DNA from: Chitinivibrionales bacterium | GTDB taxonomy: Bacteria; Fibrobacterota; Chitinivibrionia; Chitinivibrionales; FEN-1185 | Direction: 5' to 3' | DNA length: 64,000 nt | NCBI GenBank assembly: GCA_035516255.1 | Contig: DATJAL010000029.1 | Span: forward strand, 1-64,000 | Shown here: positions 16,336-27,285 of the stretch, in pieces | How the letters are laid out: each line of letters begins with the position of its first letter | How positions within the stretch are numbered: the first letter of the stretch is position 1 | Position numbers and translations under genes: made by a program | The notes under the pieces: model-generated | Database searches by the model: none | The model's input: the letters and a program-made list of their open reading frames with translations, nothing else | Told to the model about the DNA's origin: nothing

Positions 16336-16365
16336 GGTGTCATTGCGAGCATCGAGAAGCAATCG
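16336..16365 (+). repeat. Short CATTGCGAG/AAGCAATC repeat
   Basis: The sequence GTGTCATTGCGAGCATC, then GAGAAGCAATCG, resembles a small inverted repeat seen in the intergenic DNA of many unrelated bacteria, whose halves CATTGC and GCAATC pair. Only one copy is obvious in this window, so the call rests on recall of that common pattern. Confidence 0.35.
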
Positions 16366-16428
16366 TCCGTTGATTGATTCGATGCCTTTTTCTGTCAACC
16401 GTCAACTGTAAACATAGAATTTGCAATC

Positions 16429-17445
16429 ATGAACATCCTGATCATCCGCCTGTCCTCCATGGGCGACGTCATCCTCGCGACGTCGGTGTTTTCCTATTTG
16501 AAAAGAGAACTTCCCGTATCAAAGATTTGGTTTGTCACACAGGAAAAGTACGCCGAACTCTTTTCATACGACACAAGACTTGCGCGGGTCGTTCCGGTAC
16601 AAAAGGGGGCTGAAAAGGCGGCGGCAAGGGAGCTTGCCGGCGTCGAATGGAACAGGATCATCGACCTGCAGAACAGCCCGAAAAGCCGCATGCTGCGGAA
16701 AGGCCTTTTGTCAAGGCAGCCCGCAGCGGCATTTCAAAAGCTGCATGGAAGGAGGCTGGCGCTTTTATGGGCCGGGATCAACCTGTATCGGCACGGCGAC
16801 CACGTCGTCGCCCGCTACGCAAAGGCCGCCGGCTTTTCGAAACGCGACGGCGCACCGTTCCCTTCGGCGGGCATAATACTTGACAAGAAGAAATGCGAGG
16901 CGGTACGGAAAAGCGCGTCCGGCAGCGCCATGGTGCGGCCCATGATCGCCCTGTTTCCCTTCAGCGCGTGGAAGAACAAGGAATGGCCCACGGCAAATTA
17001 CGCGTTTGTCGGACGGTATTTTTCGATAAAGGGATGGGGCGTCATGATCGCCGGCGGCCCGCAGGACGTCGCGGCGGCCGAAGCGTTAAAGCGCAGGATC
17101 GGCGGACAATGCCTTTCGACTGCCGGCGCGCTGTCGCTGTACGAAACCGCGTGCCTCGTCAGCATTTGTAAACTAGCGCTCGGCAACGACACCGGGCTTT
17201 GCCACCTGGCGCGCGCGTGCGGCGTGAAAACCGGCGTCATCTATGGACCCACCACGGCGCACTTCGGTTTTTTTCCCTATGGCGATCCGCCGTTCCGTGT
17301 TTTCGAGGCGCGGCATTTCTGCAGGCCGTGCCACGCGCACGGCGGAAACATCTGTTACACCGGTTCGCGGCGCTGCATGACGAAGATCAGGCCGGAGATG
17401 GTGATTAAAGGACTCGAGGAGTTGCATAATGATGGAAAATCCTGA
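16429..17445 (+). CDS. GT9 glycosyltransferase (LPS heptosyltransferase-like)
   Basis: A 338-residue GT-B protein of family 9, which transfers ADP-heptose to the LPS inner core. Visible: the N-terminal ILIIRLSSMGDVILATSVF, typical of RfaF/WaaC proteins, and the C-terminal donor site LGNDTGLCHLARACG followed by IYGPTTAHFGFFPYG. A cysteine-rich tail (FCRPCHAHGGNICYTGSRRC) is found in some members. With kdsB and lnt in the window it supports LPS synthesis. No clear ribosome-binding site precedes the ATG, so the start is less certain. Confidence 0.88.
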   Translation: MNILIIRLSSMGDVILATSVFSYLKRELPVSKIWFVTQEKYAELFSYDTRLARVVPVQKGAEKAAARELAGVEWNRIIDLQNSPKSRMLRKGLLSRQPAAAFQKLHGRRLALLWAGINLYRHGDHVVARYAKAAGFSKRDGAPFPSAGIILDKKKCEAVRKSASGSAMVRPMIALFPFSAWKNKEWPTANYAFVGRYFSIKGWGVMIAGGPQDVAAAEALKRRIGGQCLSTAGALSLYETACLVSICKLALGNDTGLCHLARACGVKTGVIYGPTTAHFGFFPYGDPPFRVFEARHFCRPCHAHGGNICYTGSRRCMTKIRPEMVIKGLEELHNDGKS

Positions 17446-17557
17446 CAATCCGCGGTGATGAGAACGAAAAAAGATTGCAATGCTTTTTTCAGTCAACCAT
17501 ATCAAATGTTGTCAGGGGCTTGACTCTTTTTTCTGCACCCATCATTTTTAATGTTGT

Positions 17558-17857
17558 ATGAAAAAAAGAATGGCGGCATTTTTTCTTGTTATCATCGTCA
17601 GCGCGTCCTGTACCGCCTTTTGCGCCGAAGTAACCCCCTCTTTCGATAGCTATGTTCAGTATTTCGCCGGTATTTCAATGCTCATGACCGACTCCAAAAG
17701 CAGCAGGCCCCAGAAAGCCGAGCGCTACCGCCGCCTGCGCCTGCTCACCGGCGTCAGCGCGGAACAGGCAAAGGCGTTCGCGCGGAAATACCAGAGCGAT
17801 CCCGAAGGCTGGCAGAAATTCATGGGCGCGGTCCAGCAGGTTATTCAGAAAAAATGA
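17558..17857 (+). CDS. Small secreted protein (hypothetical)
   Basis: A 99-residue protein with a signal peptide (MKKRMAAFFLVIIVSASCTAFC, cleavage likely before AEVTPS; the SASC could instead be a poor lipobox). The mature 75 residues are helical and basic, with conserved-looking PQKAERYRRLRLLTGVS. It precedes thioredoxin by 45 bases on the same strand. I recognise no family. A thioredoxin-linked or envelope role would be guesswork. Confidence 0.6.
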   Translation: MKKRMAAFFLVIIVSASCTAFCAEVTPSFDSYVQYFAGISMLMTDSKSSRPQKAERYRRLRLLTGVSAEQAKAFARKYQSDPEGWQKFMGAVQQVIQKK

Positions 17858-17902
17858 CGGCGGGCGGGGAGCAGCGCCGGCAATTCTAGAAGGAGTTTTA
17901 CT

Positions 17903-18238
17903 ATGGCAAGCGACGTCCTGTTTGAGTTTACCGATGCGAATTTTGAGGCCGAGGCGCTCAAGGCGCCCCTTCCGGTGCTCGTCGATTTCTGGGCCGAATG
18001 GTGCGGGCCGTGCAAGATGCTCACGCCCATCATCGAGGAGGTGGCGCAGGAGTACGGCGCCAAAGTGAAAATCGGCAAGCTCAACGTGGACCAGTCGCCC
18101 GCGACCGCTTCGCGCTACTCGGTGAGCAACATCCCCACGATCCTCTTTATCAAGGCGGGAAACGTCGTGGACCAGCAGGTGGGACTGCTTGCAAAAAAGG
18201 CGCTGAAGGCGAAAATAGATTCATTCCTACAATCTTGA
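17903..18238 (+). CDS. trxA: Thioredoxin
   Basis: A 111-residue cytoplasmic thioredoxin, a disulfide reductase recycled by thioredoxin reductase. The redox motif WCGPCK lies in VDFWAEWCGPCKMLTPII (about residues 28-45), and the cis-proline segment is NIPTILFIKAG. Length and fold elements are complete and there is no signal peptide. AAGGAGT upstream gives a strong start. No trxB is in the window. A weak hairpin (ACGGTG...CACCGT, about 18284-18307) lies downstream without a T-tract. Confidence 0.96.
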   Translation: MASDVLFEFTDANFEAEALKAPLPVLVDFWAEWCGPCKMLTPIIEEVAQEYGAKVKIGKLNVDQSPATASRYSVSNIPTILFIKAGNVVDQQVGLLAKKALKAKIDSFLQS

Positions 18239-18380
18239 GGCGCGTGCGCGAGGACTGGCGCATTGCCGCTGCATGCAACCACCACGGTGTGAACCGTTGT
18301 TCACCGTAAAGCATGCTGCTGTTTGCAAATCCATGCGGGAAAGTCCGGCAATCAAGTAAATTAATGGACAATTACGATGT

Positions 18381-19868
18381 ATGAAAATTGTAGCGCTTAA
18401 CCCTCCCTTTCTTCCGCGGTATTCGCGGGAATCTCGCTCGCCGGCCGTTGCCAAGAGCGGCACGCTGTATTATCCCATGTGGCTCGCCTACGCGGTGGGA
18501 TTTCTTGAAAAGCAAGGCCACGAGGTGCTCTTCATCGATGCGCCTGCGGCAGGCCTTTCGTACGAACAAGTGGAGCAGCGTGTTGCCGGATTCTCCCCGC
18601 AGCTTGCCGTGGTGGACACCTCAACGCCGAGCATCTACAGCGACGTCCGGGTGGCGTGCTCGCTCAAGCGGAAAATCCCCGGCCTGTTCGCCGTGTGCGT
18701 GGGCGTGCACGTGTCGGCCCTGCCCGAGCAGACGCTTTCGCTTGAGGCGGGGCTCGACGCCGTTGCTTTCGGGGAATATGAGGCGACGCTCGCCGAGCTG
18801 GCTACGGTGCTGTCCTCAACGGCCAAAAAGGGCGCGCTGTCCTTGATAGCGGGCATTGCGTACCGCGACGCATCCGGCGCCATCAAACGCAACGGCCCGC
18901 GAGAATACATCGACAACCTCGACGAATTGCCCATGGTTTCGGCGGTGTACAAAAAGCACCTGAGCGTGGAGCCGTACTTTTACGGCCACAGCAGGCATCC
19001 GCTCATCGTGATCATGACCGGCAGGGGATGCCCGTTCCACTGCACGTTCTGCGTGGTGCCGCAGGTGCTGCAGGGTCACCGCTACCGCCGGCGCTCGGTG
19101 CAAGGCGTCGTGGACGAATTCATTTACATACGCGACAACTTCCCGCAGGTGCGCGAGATCATGATCGAGGACGACACGCTCACCGCAGACCCCAGGCGCT
19201 GCCGCGAGCTTTCGGCCGCGTTGATCGCGGCGGGAGCGACGCTTGTTCCGTGGTCGGCCAATTCACGCGCCGACGTCGACTTCGAGACCATGGCCGCCAT
19301 GAAAAAGGCCGGGTGCAGGCTGTTCTGCGTGGGGTTCGAGAGCGGCGACCAGCAAATTCTTAACAACATCAAAAAGGGCACCACCATCGAGAAGATACGG
19401 CGCTTCATGAAGGACGCCAGGCGCGCCGGCATTCTCGTCCACGGCTGCTTCATGGTGGGAAACAGGGGAGAAACGCGGGAAACGCTCGAGACCACGCTCC
19501 GGTTTGCCAAGGAGCTCGGGCCCGACACCGCGCAGTTTTTCCCGATCATGGCGTATCCCGGCACCGACGACTACCGGTATTTCAAGGACAGGGGCTGGAT
19601 CGTCACCGAGGACTTCCGCAAATGGCTCACCGACGACGGCCTGCACTCGTCGGTGGTGTCGAACCCCGACCTGAGCTATGAGACGCTTGTTGATTTCTGC
19701 GACAGGGCGCGCCGCGAATTCTACCTGCGGCCCCGCTACCTCGCGGGCAAAGCGGCGCAGGCGCTCCGGAACCCGGGCGAGTTCAAGCGGCTTGTCAAGG
19801 GCTTTCGCGCCCTGCTGCCGTATCTGGTCAACCCGTCTTTAAAGAGAAGGCCGGCGTCGCAATGCTGA
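18381..19868 (+). CDS. B12-binding-type radical SAM protein
   Basis: A 495-residue protein with an N-terminal Rossmann domain of the cobalamin-binding type (about 1-150; no classical DxHxxG motif seen), a radical SAM core whose cluster motif is CPFHCTFC (C217, C221, C224) and a helical C-terminus. Family members methylate, rearrange or cyclise lipid, sugar or peptide substrates; hopanoid, fosfomycin and bacteriochlorophyll enzymes share this layout. It overlaps the next gene, a GT2 transferase, by seven bases, so the substrate may be a glycan or glycolipid. The ribosome-binding site is weak. Confidence 0.88.
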   Translation: MKIVALNPPFLPRYSRESRSPAVAKSGTLYYPMWLAYAVGFLEKQGHEVLFIDAPAAGLSYEQVEQRVAGFSPQLAVVDTSTPSIYSDVRVACSLKRKIPGLFAVCVGVHVSALPEQTLSLEAGLDAVAFGEYEATLAELATVLSSTAKKGALSLIAGIAYRDASGAIKRNGPREYIDNLDELPMVSAVYKKHLSVEPYFYGHSRHPLIVIMTGRGCPFHCTFCVVPQVLQGHRYRRRSVQGVVDEFIYIRDNFPQVREIMIEDDTLTADPRRCRELSAALIAAGATLVPWSANSRADVDFETMAAMKKAGCRLFCVGFESGDQQILNNIKKGTTIEKIRRFMKDARRAGILVHGCFMVGNRGETRETLETTLRFAKELGPDTAQFFPIMAYPGTDDYRYFKDRGWIVTEDFRKWLTDDGLHSSVVSNPDLSYETLVDFCDRARREFYLRPRYLAGKAAQALRNPGEFKRLVKGFRALLPYLVNPSLKRRPASQC

Positions 19869-21016
19869 CCGCCGCTCTCATTGTTCTGTTCTGGCTGTCG
19901 CTGTTTCTGCTCGTCTATTCCTACGCCCTTTACCCGTTGATCCTTTCCTTGTTCGCGAAGCTTTTCGGCAGGCCCGCCCGCACGGATGAAACGGTTTTCC
20001 CTTCGGTGGGCGTGGTGGTTCCTGTTTACAATGAAGAAACCGTGGTGAAGCAGAAGGTGGAGAACCTGCTCGCCATGGAGTATCCCGCCGGAAGGCTCAG
20101 CGTGTGGGTTGGCTCCGACTGCAGTTCCGACGCGACGCACGACATCGTGAAGGCGATGGCCGACCCGCGCGTGCACCTGTGGGTCGCAGAGAGGCGCGGC
20201 GGCAAGACCGAAGTGATCAACAAGCTCGCGCTCCGGGTGGACGCCGACGTGCTCATGTTTACCGATGCGAACACCATGCACCGGCCCGACAGCCTGAAGA
20301 AAATGGTCCGCTGGTACGCCGATCCCTCGGTGGGCGGCGTGGGCGGCCATATCGAGCACGTCTGCGCGAACCGGGAGCTCGAGGAGGTGCTCTACCGCTC
20401 GTTCGAGTCGCGGCAGAAAATGCTCGAATCGCGGCTCCACAGCACCATCTCCGCGTTCGGCGGGTTTTACTCGGTGCGCAAACAGGCGTTCTCGCCCATC
20501 CACTACAATGCCTATTCCAACGACGACGTGATCATTCCCATGAACGTGATACGGCGCGGCTTTCGCATGATCTTCGACCCTGCCGCTGTTTCGGAAGAGG
20601 AGACCACCGAAAGCATCAGAATCGAGTTTTCGCGCCGCATCCGCATCGGCGCCGGAAATTTCCAGGCGTTTTCGTGGCTGCTCGATTTTCTGAACCCGCT
20701 CAAGGGGTGGCCGTGGTTCTGCTACGTTTCGCACAAGGTGACGCGGTGGTTCTCCCCGTTTTTCATCCTGGGCGCGCTGATCTCCGGCATCCTGCTCGCG
20801 CTATTGCACGGCCCGTTTTTCTACACGGTCCTGCTGTTTGCCGGACTGGCCGGTCTCGCGCTCGCGCTTGTCTATTCCTTTGCGCCCATTCCTTTCATCC
20901 GTCCCCTGTATTACTTCATTTCCATGAACGCGGCGCTGCTGGCCGGATTCTTCCGCTTCCTGGGAGGCATCAGGAGCGCGGCGTGGTCGCGGACCAGCCG
21001 CGGCTCCGAAAAGTAA
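19862..21016 (+). CDS. Membrane GT2 glycosyltransferase
   Basis: A 384-residue polytopic transferase: one N-terminal helix (about 4-30), a GT2 catalytic domain (VGVVVPVYNEETVV; the DAN metal-site motif in FTDANTMH), an amphipathic segment and three C-terminal helices (about 285-365). This layout is that of processive beta-glycan synthases such as hyaluronan or PNAG synthases, but the QxxRW motif of processive enzymes is not seen; the corresponding region reads SRRIRIGAGNFQAF. The start overlaps the radical SAM gene, so the two are translationally coupled. Confidence 0.88.
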   Translation: MLTAALIVLFWLSLFLLVYSYALYPLILSLFAKLFGRPARTDETVFPSVGVVVPVYNEETVVKQKVENLLAMEYPAGRLSVWVGSDCSSDATHDIVKAMADPRVHLWVAERRGGKTEVINKLALRVDADVLMFTDANTMHRPDSLKKMVRWYADPSVGGVGGHIEHVCANRELEEVLYRSFESRQKMLESRLHSTISAFGGFYSVRKQAFSPIHYNAYSNDDVIIPMNVIRRGFRMIFDPAAVSEEETTESIRIEFSRRIRIGAGNFQAFSWLLDFLNPLKGWPWFCYVSHKVTRWFSPFFILGALISGILLALLHGPFFYTVLLFAGLAGLALALVYSFAPIPFIRPLYYFISMNAALLAGFFRFLGGIRSAAWSRTSRGSEK

Positions 21017-21138
21017 ATTTGGATATCTCTCCTTGCGGAAAATCGTGTTGCAAATAATATTTTTAATAATGAACGTTTGATGATTTCCTCGGCACGAATC
21101 AATCCTGTACCATTTGATTTTTGAAAGGGAACAAAGCT

Positions 21139-21657
21139 ATGGAAAAGATGGATTACATGCAGGCAGCGCAGAAGGTGATGGAGCAGATCCGCAGCAAGGG
21201 CGGCGCGTTTCTCACGGCACAGGCCGGCGACGCGCTCAACACCATGACCATCGGCTGGGCGTCGCTCGGGTTTTTGTGGGGAAGGCCCATGCTCACGGTC
21301 ATGGTGCGCAAGACACGCCACACCTTCGGCATCATCGAACGCGCAAAAGACTTCACCGTGTCGGTGCCGCTGTCGGGCATGGCACAACAGCTCGAGTTCT
21401 GCGGGACAAAATCGGGCCGCAACCACAAGAAAATCGAGGAGGCCGGCCTTGAGCTCGTGCCCAGCGTCAAGGTGCACACGCCGGTAATTCTCGTGCCCGG
21501 GATACAATTTGAATGCAAGATCGTGTATAAGTCGGCGATTGAACCGGGGAATCTGATCGAAGAATACGCGCATTTGTATCCGGAGAAGGATTTTCATACG
21601 ATGTATTTTGGGGAGATCAAGGAGTGTTATTCGACGAAGGATGAGAAGCAGAAATAA
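21139..21657 (+). CDS. Flavin reductase-like FMN-binding protein
   Basis: A 172-residue protein of the flavin reductase/split-barrel FMN-binding family, which binds FMN and often reduces flavin with NAD(P)H. Visible: the N-terminal GGAFLTAQAGDALNTMTIGWASLG (substrate and FMN loop), RPMLTVMVRKTRHT and FTVSVPLSGMAQQLEFCGTKSGR. The ATG at 21139 is chosen because GAAAGGGA lies eight bases upstream; an earlier in-frame TTG has no such site. The gene seems to be monocistronic. Confidence 0.85.
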   Translation: MEKMDYMQAAQKVMEQIRSKGGAFLTAQAGDALNTMTIGWASLGFLWGRPMLTVMVRKTRHTFGIIERAKDFTVSVPLSGMAQQLEFCGTKSGRNHKKIEEAGLELVPSVKVHTPVILVPGIQFECKIVYKSAIEPGNLIEEYAHLYPEKDFHTMYFGEIKECYSTKDEKQK

Positions 21658-21683
21658 AAATGATTAAAAAAAAATAAAATCTG

Positions 21684-21766
21684 GTGGGGGAGGCTTCCCC
21701 CTCGCTGCGGCCCGGCTGCGCTCCGAATTTATTTCTTCAATATGGTGCCCGAAAACTTGCGCGGCC
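21684..21766 (+). repeat. Interspersed repeat, family A copy 2 (short form)
   Basis: The start GTGGGGGAGGCTTCCCCC followed by TCGCTGCGGCCCGGCTGCGCTCC matches the other family A copies almost base for base. An AT-rich segment and GCGCGGCC follow; the longer 3' part of copies 1 and 4 is absent. It lies between the flavin reductase gene and the convergent secreted-protein gene. Confidence 0.7.
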
Positions 21767-21867
21767 TTGTTATTGCGGATTTCGGATTGCGGAATTCAAA
21801 AACGTTGAGGAATTTTATTTCATTTCGGCAGATTTGGTTTTCAATCCGCAATCCGCATTCCCCAACT

Positions 21868-22662
21868 CTACAAGTGCTCTCCTTCCCCCGGCACCTCGGG
21901 CAGCGGCTGGAAGTTGAAATAGATCTTCACGAACAGGGTGAACGCCTCCTCGAATTTCTTCCCGTACGAGATCTCCTTGTTTCTTCCCGGGTTGTCAAGC
22001 TCCTTTTTCTGCCATTCCCTGATCTGGTAGATGAGCTCCTTTGAGATCATGCGGAGCTTGACGAGCTGGTCGGGCTGCGTCTGCCACATCTTGATGCGCT
22101 CGTCGGATTTGGGCGAGGTGAGCGAGATGTCGTAGAACGAGTCGGGGATGCAGATGCTCCTGGGCAGGGCATAGGGCGAGTTCCGGGCCGCGCAGTAGAG
22201 GTAGTAAAACCCCTTGAGAAAGCGCGGGAAGAACGAGTCGAGGTACAGGAGGCGGTCCCAGCGCTCGTGCTGGAGGTCTTTTTCGAACGTCTCGAGCGTG
22301 GGGACAAAGGTCTTGCACACCTTGTTCAGGATGTCGGCCTCGAAATCGGAGATCATGTACGCCTTGTCGGGCGGTTCCCGGTGCACGTTTTTCTGGCGCC
22401 CGTCCTTGGTGATCTTGATTTCGTCGTCGTCGATGGGACCGATGAGGACGTAGTATGACTCGTCCTCGGAATTGTCGAACGATACCCGAACCTTCTCGAA
22501 CTGGTGGGTCAGGTCGTTGTAGGTGACGCTCAGCTTGGCAAGAGGGATGGCGTAGGACGTGCGCTTGCCCTGTGCCTGCGCATTTGTCAATGAGGCCGCC
22601 GCCAGCACCGCTATGAGTAGGATCTGAGCAACCACGGTCACCCGCTTCGTGTTTCGGCTCAC
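21868..22662 (-). CDS. Secreted protein of unknown function, coupled to an ATPase gene
   Basis: A 264-residue protein with a clear signal peptide (VVAQILLIAVLAAASLTNAQAQ, cleavage near residue 31). The mature protein has a beta-rich first half (SVTYNDLTHQFEKVRVSFDN, YYVLIGPIDDDEIKI) and a helical, aromatic second half (FFPRFLKGFYYLYCAARNSP, IREWQKKELDNPGRN). No known domain is apparent. Its ATG overlaps the stop of the upstream P-loop ATPase gene by four bases, so the two are translationally coupled although one is exported and the other cytoplasmic. Confidence 0.72.
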   Translation of the reverse strand: MSRNTKRVTVVAQILLIAVLAAASLTNAQAQGKRTSYAIPLAKLSVTYNDLTHQFEKVRVSFDNSEDESYYVLIGPIDDDEIKITKDGRQKNVHREPPDKAYMISDFEADILNKVCKTFVPTLETFEKDLQHERWDRLLYLDSFFPRFLKGFYYLYCAARNSPYALPRSICIPDSFYDISLTSPKSDERIKMWQTQPDQLVKLRMISKELIYQIREWQKKELDNPGRNKEISYGKKFEEAFTLFVKIYFNFQPLPEVPGEGEHL

Positions 22663-23378
22663 GCCGTCCGCTCAGCCTGGTTCTCCTCTGCGATCAGCAG
22701 GATGCGCGGATCGAGCTTCAAATGCATATCGGCCGCCACCACGGCATCATGGTCTTTCACCAGGTTGAGGTGGATGAAGTCCCCCCGCGGCTCAAGACAG
22801 ATGAGGATGGCGATGTCGTCGATGTACGGGGCCAGCAGCTTCGGCACGCGCTTGGCGTCGGTCGCGTCCTCCTTGAGGGTGGCGCTGAACCAGAGCTCGA
22901 AACCGTTGTCCCGGGCGAACCTCCTGAATTCCCCGAACTCGCCGGCCGTCGCCTTGCCGAAATCGTATCCGTCAACGACGATCGTCTCGACGGAAAAATT
23001 CCCCTGTTCGATGAGCGTCCTGACGTTTTTCTCGATTTTCGCGACGGTGACGCTGGCCTGCTCGAAATTCATGACAAGCCTGTTCCTTATTATATCATCA
23101 TGCACATCCATAGCGCAATCAAGTTTATACCGTTTTGCGATTTCCCGGAAAATGTCCTCGTACCACCGCACGATATGGCCGATGTTGCCGGAGTAGGAAA
23201 GGTGGATCACGTGCCTGCCGAGAAACAGCTGATCGGTGGCGATGTGCACGAGGCACGCGGTCTTGCCGAGGCCCTTGCGGGACGCGATCACGCCGATGTT
23301 GCCTTTTCCCGCGCCGCCATGCGCCGACTTTTCAAGGATCCGCAGGGGGCTTCTCTTCACCAGTTCTTTCCGTACCAT
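22659..23378 (-). CDS. P-loop ATPase, RecA/DnaB-like fold, unknown role
   Basis: A 239-residue protein with one P-loop, ASRKGLGKT (residues 32-40), and a Walker B-like strand, VETIVVDGYDF. The order (P-loop, FLGRHVIHLSYSGN, a long helical part, then VVDGYD) is that of RecA/KaiC/DnaB-like ATPases with no further domains. The ATG at 23378 follows GGAGGAATC closely; an upstream ATG at 23429 lacks a site. It shares a four-base overlap with the secreted-protein gene. Substrate and partner are unknown. Confidence 0.75.
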   Translation of the reverse strand: MVRKELVKRSPLRILEKSAHGGAGKGNIGVIASRKGLGKTACLVHIATDQLFLGRHVIHLSYSGNIGHIVRWYEDIFREIAKRYKLDCAMDVHDDIIRNRLVMNFEQASVTVAKIEKNVRTLIEQGNFSVETIVVDGYDFGKATAGEFGEFRRFARDNGFELWFSATLKEDATDAKRVPKLLAPYIDDIAILICLEPRGDFIHLNLVKDHDAVVAADMHLKLDPRILLIAEENQAERTA

Positions 23379-23426
23379 TATCGATTCCTCCGTACCATTT
23401 TTTTCTGTATGACTTATTTCAAAATT

Positions 23427-23582
23427 CACCGCAGAGACCCAGAGATCGTGGAGAAGAAATAGACAAAGTTGGAAGTTGATGATTGAAAGTTGAAAGTTAC
23501 GAAAAGAACAAAGCGCTCTTAACTTCCAACTTCCAACTTTAAACCATTTTTCTTCTCTGTGTCCTCTGTGTCTCTGTGGCTA
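23427..23582. repeat. Nested foldback element between the ATPase gene and fusA
   Basis: The left side carries a CGCAGAGACCCAGAG block and then AAAGTTGGAAGTTG. The right side carries CAACTTCCAACTTT and then TTCTCTGTGTCCTCTG with TGTCTCTGTGGC. The inner 14-base arms are exact inverted repeats; the outer arms are imperfect complements. The right arm (about 23553-23580) matches 55377-55404 in the opposite direction at 27 of 28 bases. The build is like that of 8969-9077. Confidence 0.65.
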
Positions 23583-23596
23583 TTCTTTTTTTCCTG

Positions 23597-25681
<2,085 letters not shown>

Positions 25682-25904
25682 AAAAGAGTAACTCCTCAAC
25701 TGCCGTTGCGTGATTAAAATACTACCATAACGCCGTTATCGCCGGCTTTTTATTTCAAGCTTTTACCGGAAAATCCGTGCGGTGTCGTTGCAAAGGGAGA
25801 CCAGAACAACTAAGCGGCCGTGATATGTTCGGCGGAAAAAGCGGGAGTAAAATACTTTGTGGTAGAATGAAGGAGGATAATTTGCTTTAACAAGAATTTT
25901 TTAA

Positions 25905-26105
25905 TGGGGGAGGTCTCCCCCTCGCTGCGGCCCGGCCGCGCTCCAATATTTTCCTATGATACCGTATCCAAACAGGCGCGGCCGGCCCCTCGCCGCAGGC
26001 GACTCGGGCGGTCCGGCAACGAGGCCGATAGGCCGAGCCCGGAAGTGACGACCCTTGGAAGTACCCGAAGGGGTAGAACCGGTGCCGCGACCGGCAGGCG
26101 CCCAG
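25905..26105 (+). repeat. Interspersed repeat, family A copy 3 joined to a family C-like block
   Basis: It starts TGGGGGAGGTCTCCCCCTCG and CTGCGGCCCGGCCGCGCTCC as in family A. It continues CCCCTCGCCGCAGGC, GACGACCCTTG and CCCGAAGGGGT, which match 45381-45560 read on the minus strand. It is therefore a composite. It occupies the second half of the 480-base gap between fusA and the GT-B gene; the first half, presumably the fusA promoter region, shows no clear motif. Confidence 0.65.
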
Positions 26106-26161
26106 AATAAAAACTGGAAGCTAAAATAGCTCTATTCTATTTTAATGAAGGAAACCTTGTC

Positions 26162-27241
26162 ATGAAACTCGCCTATTACATCACCTCGCACGGATACGGC
26201 CACGCGTCGCGCGCGGCCGCGATATGCAACCTGCTTTCACCGGAGGCCAGCGTCGTTTTCCGCACCACAGTCCCAAAAAAGTTTTTCGAAGAGGAAGTCA
26301 AAGGTCCTTTTGCCCACGTGCCTGCCGAATTCGACTGCGGCTGCTTCCAAACCGACGGGGTAACGGTTGACGTGAAAAAGACCCTGCATGCATATATGGC
26401 GATTGCAGACCGCAATGAAGCTTTACTTGACAAGGAAGTGAAATGGTGCCGCGAAAACACCATAGGCCTTATCGCGAGCGATATCGTGCCCTTTGCATTC
26501 GACGTGGCGAAAAAGGCCGGCATTCCCTCGGTGGCGGCGACCAATTTCACGTGGCATTCCATTTATGAAGAATACGCGGCCGAACATCCGGAATTCGCGT
26601 CCTACCTGGAAAATATTCAGAAACAATATGCATCGGCTGATCTGCTTCTGTCAATGTTCCCCGCAAACGAAATGCCGTACTTCGGAAGAAAAGTCGACAC
26701 CGGGCCCGTCGGAAGGGCCGGCACCGATATCCGCCAGCGGTTGCTCGCCGATCACGGCATACAGCCGCAGAAGAAAATCGGCGTGATTTACACCGGAAAT
26801 TTCGGCATGGACGCGGTTTCGTGGCGCCGGCTCGAAACATTCAACGATTGGGAATTTTTCGGGCTGTATCCGCTTCCCGGGGCGCCACGGAATTATCATA
26901 TGATCTCGAAAGAATCCTACAGGTATCAAGACTGCATCGCCTCGTCGGACGTCATGGTGAGCAAGCTCGGATACGGCACCTGCGCCGAATGCTTCATCAA
27001 CGGCCTGCCCATCATCTATCTTCCCCGCGAACGCTTTGCGGAATTTCCCGTGCTGCACACTGCGGTGACCGAATGGGGGCATGGTTACCTTTTGTCAAAA
27101 GAGGACTACTGCGGCCTGAACTGGGACAGCGCGCTGAAGTTGATTGAGAAACGGGAAAAACCCGCGGCCGTGCTGTCGGGCGGGGCGCTGCGGTGCGCGA
27201 GGGAGATGGAGAAACTGGGGAAGTGTGATGCGATGAAATAA
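26162..27241 (+). CDS. GT-B glycosyltransferase (MurG/UDP-GlcNAc transferase-like)
   Basis: A 359-residue protein with two Rossmann-like halves. The N-terminus ITSHGYGHASRAAAICNLL is the glycine-rich acceptor loop typical of MurG-like GT-B enzymes and of the N-terminal domain of arabinokinases. The C-terminal donor-site pattern is DVMVSKLGYGTCAECFINGLPIIYLPRERFAEFP, close to GT28 members. Likely a cytoplasmic, membrane-associated nucleotide-sugar transferase; the acceptor is unknown. AAGGAAACC precedes the ATG. Confidence 0.82.
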   Translation: MKLAYYITSHGYGHASRAAAICNLLSPEASVVFRTTVPKKFFEEEVKGPFAHVPAEFDCGCFQTDGVTVDVKKTLHAYMAIADRNEALLDKEVKWCRENTIGLIASDIVPFAFDVAKKAGIPSVAATNFTWHSIYEEYAAEHPEFASYLENIQKQYASADLLLSMFPANEMPYFGRKVDTGPVGRAGTDIRQRLLADHGIQPQKKIGVIYTGNFGMDAVSWRRLETFNDWEFFGLYPLPGAPRNYHMISKESYRYQDCIASSDVMVSKLGYGTCAECFINGLPIIYLPRERFAEFPVLHTAVTEWGHGYLLSKEDYCGLNWDSALKLIEKREKPAAVLSGGALRCAREMEKLGKCDAMK

Positions 27242-27285
27242 GGGCTGGCGCCGACACGTAATACATGTAAAAAACAAAGAAAATC

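Noticed and set aside
17521-17557. TTGACT as a -35 box for the small secreted protein gene
   Set aside because: The only -10-like sequence (TTTAAT) is 22 bases away, too far for a standard promoter.
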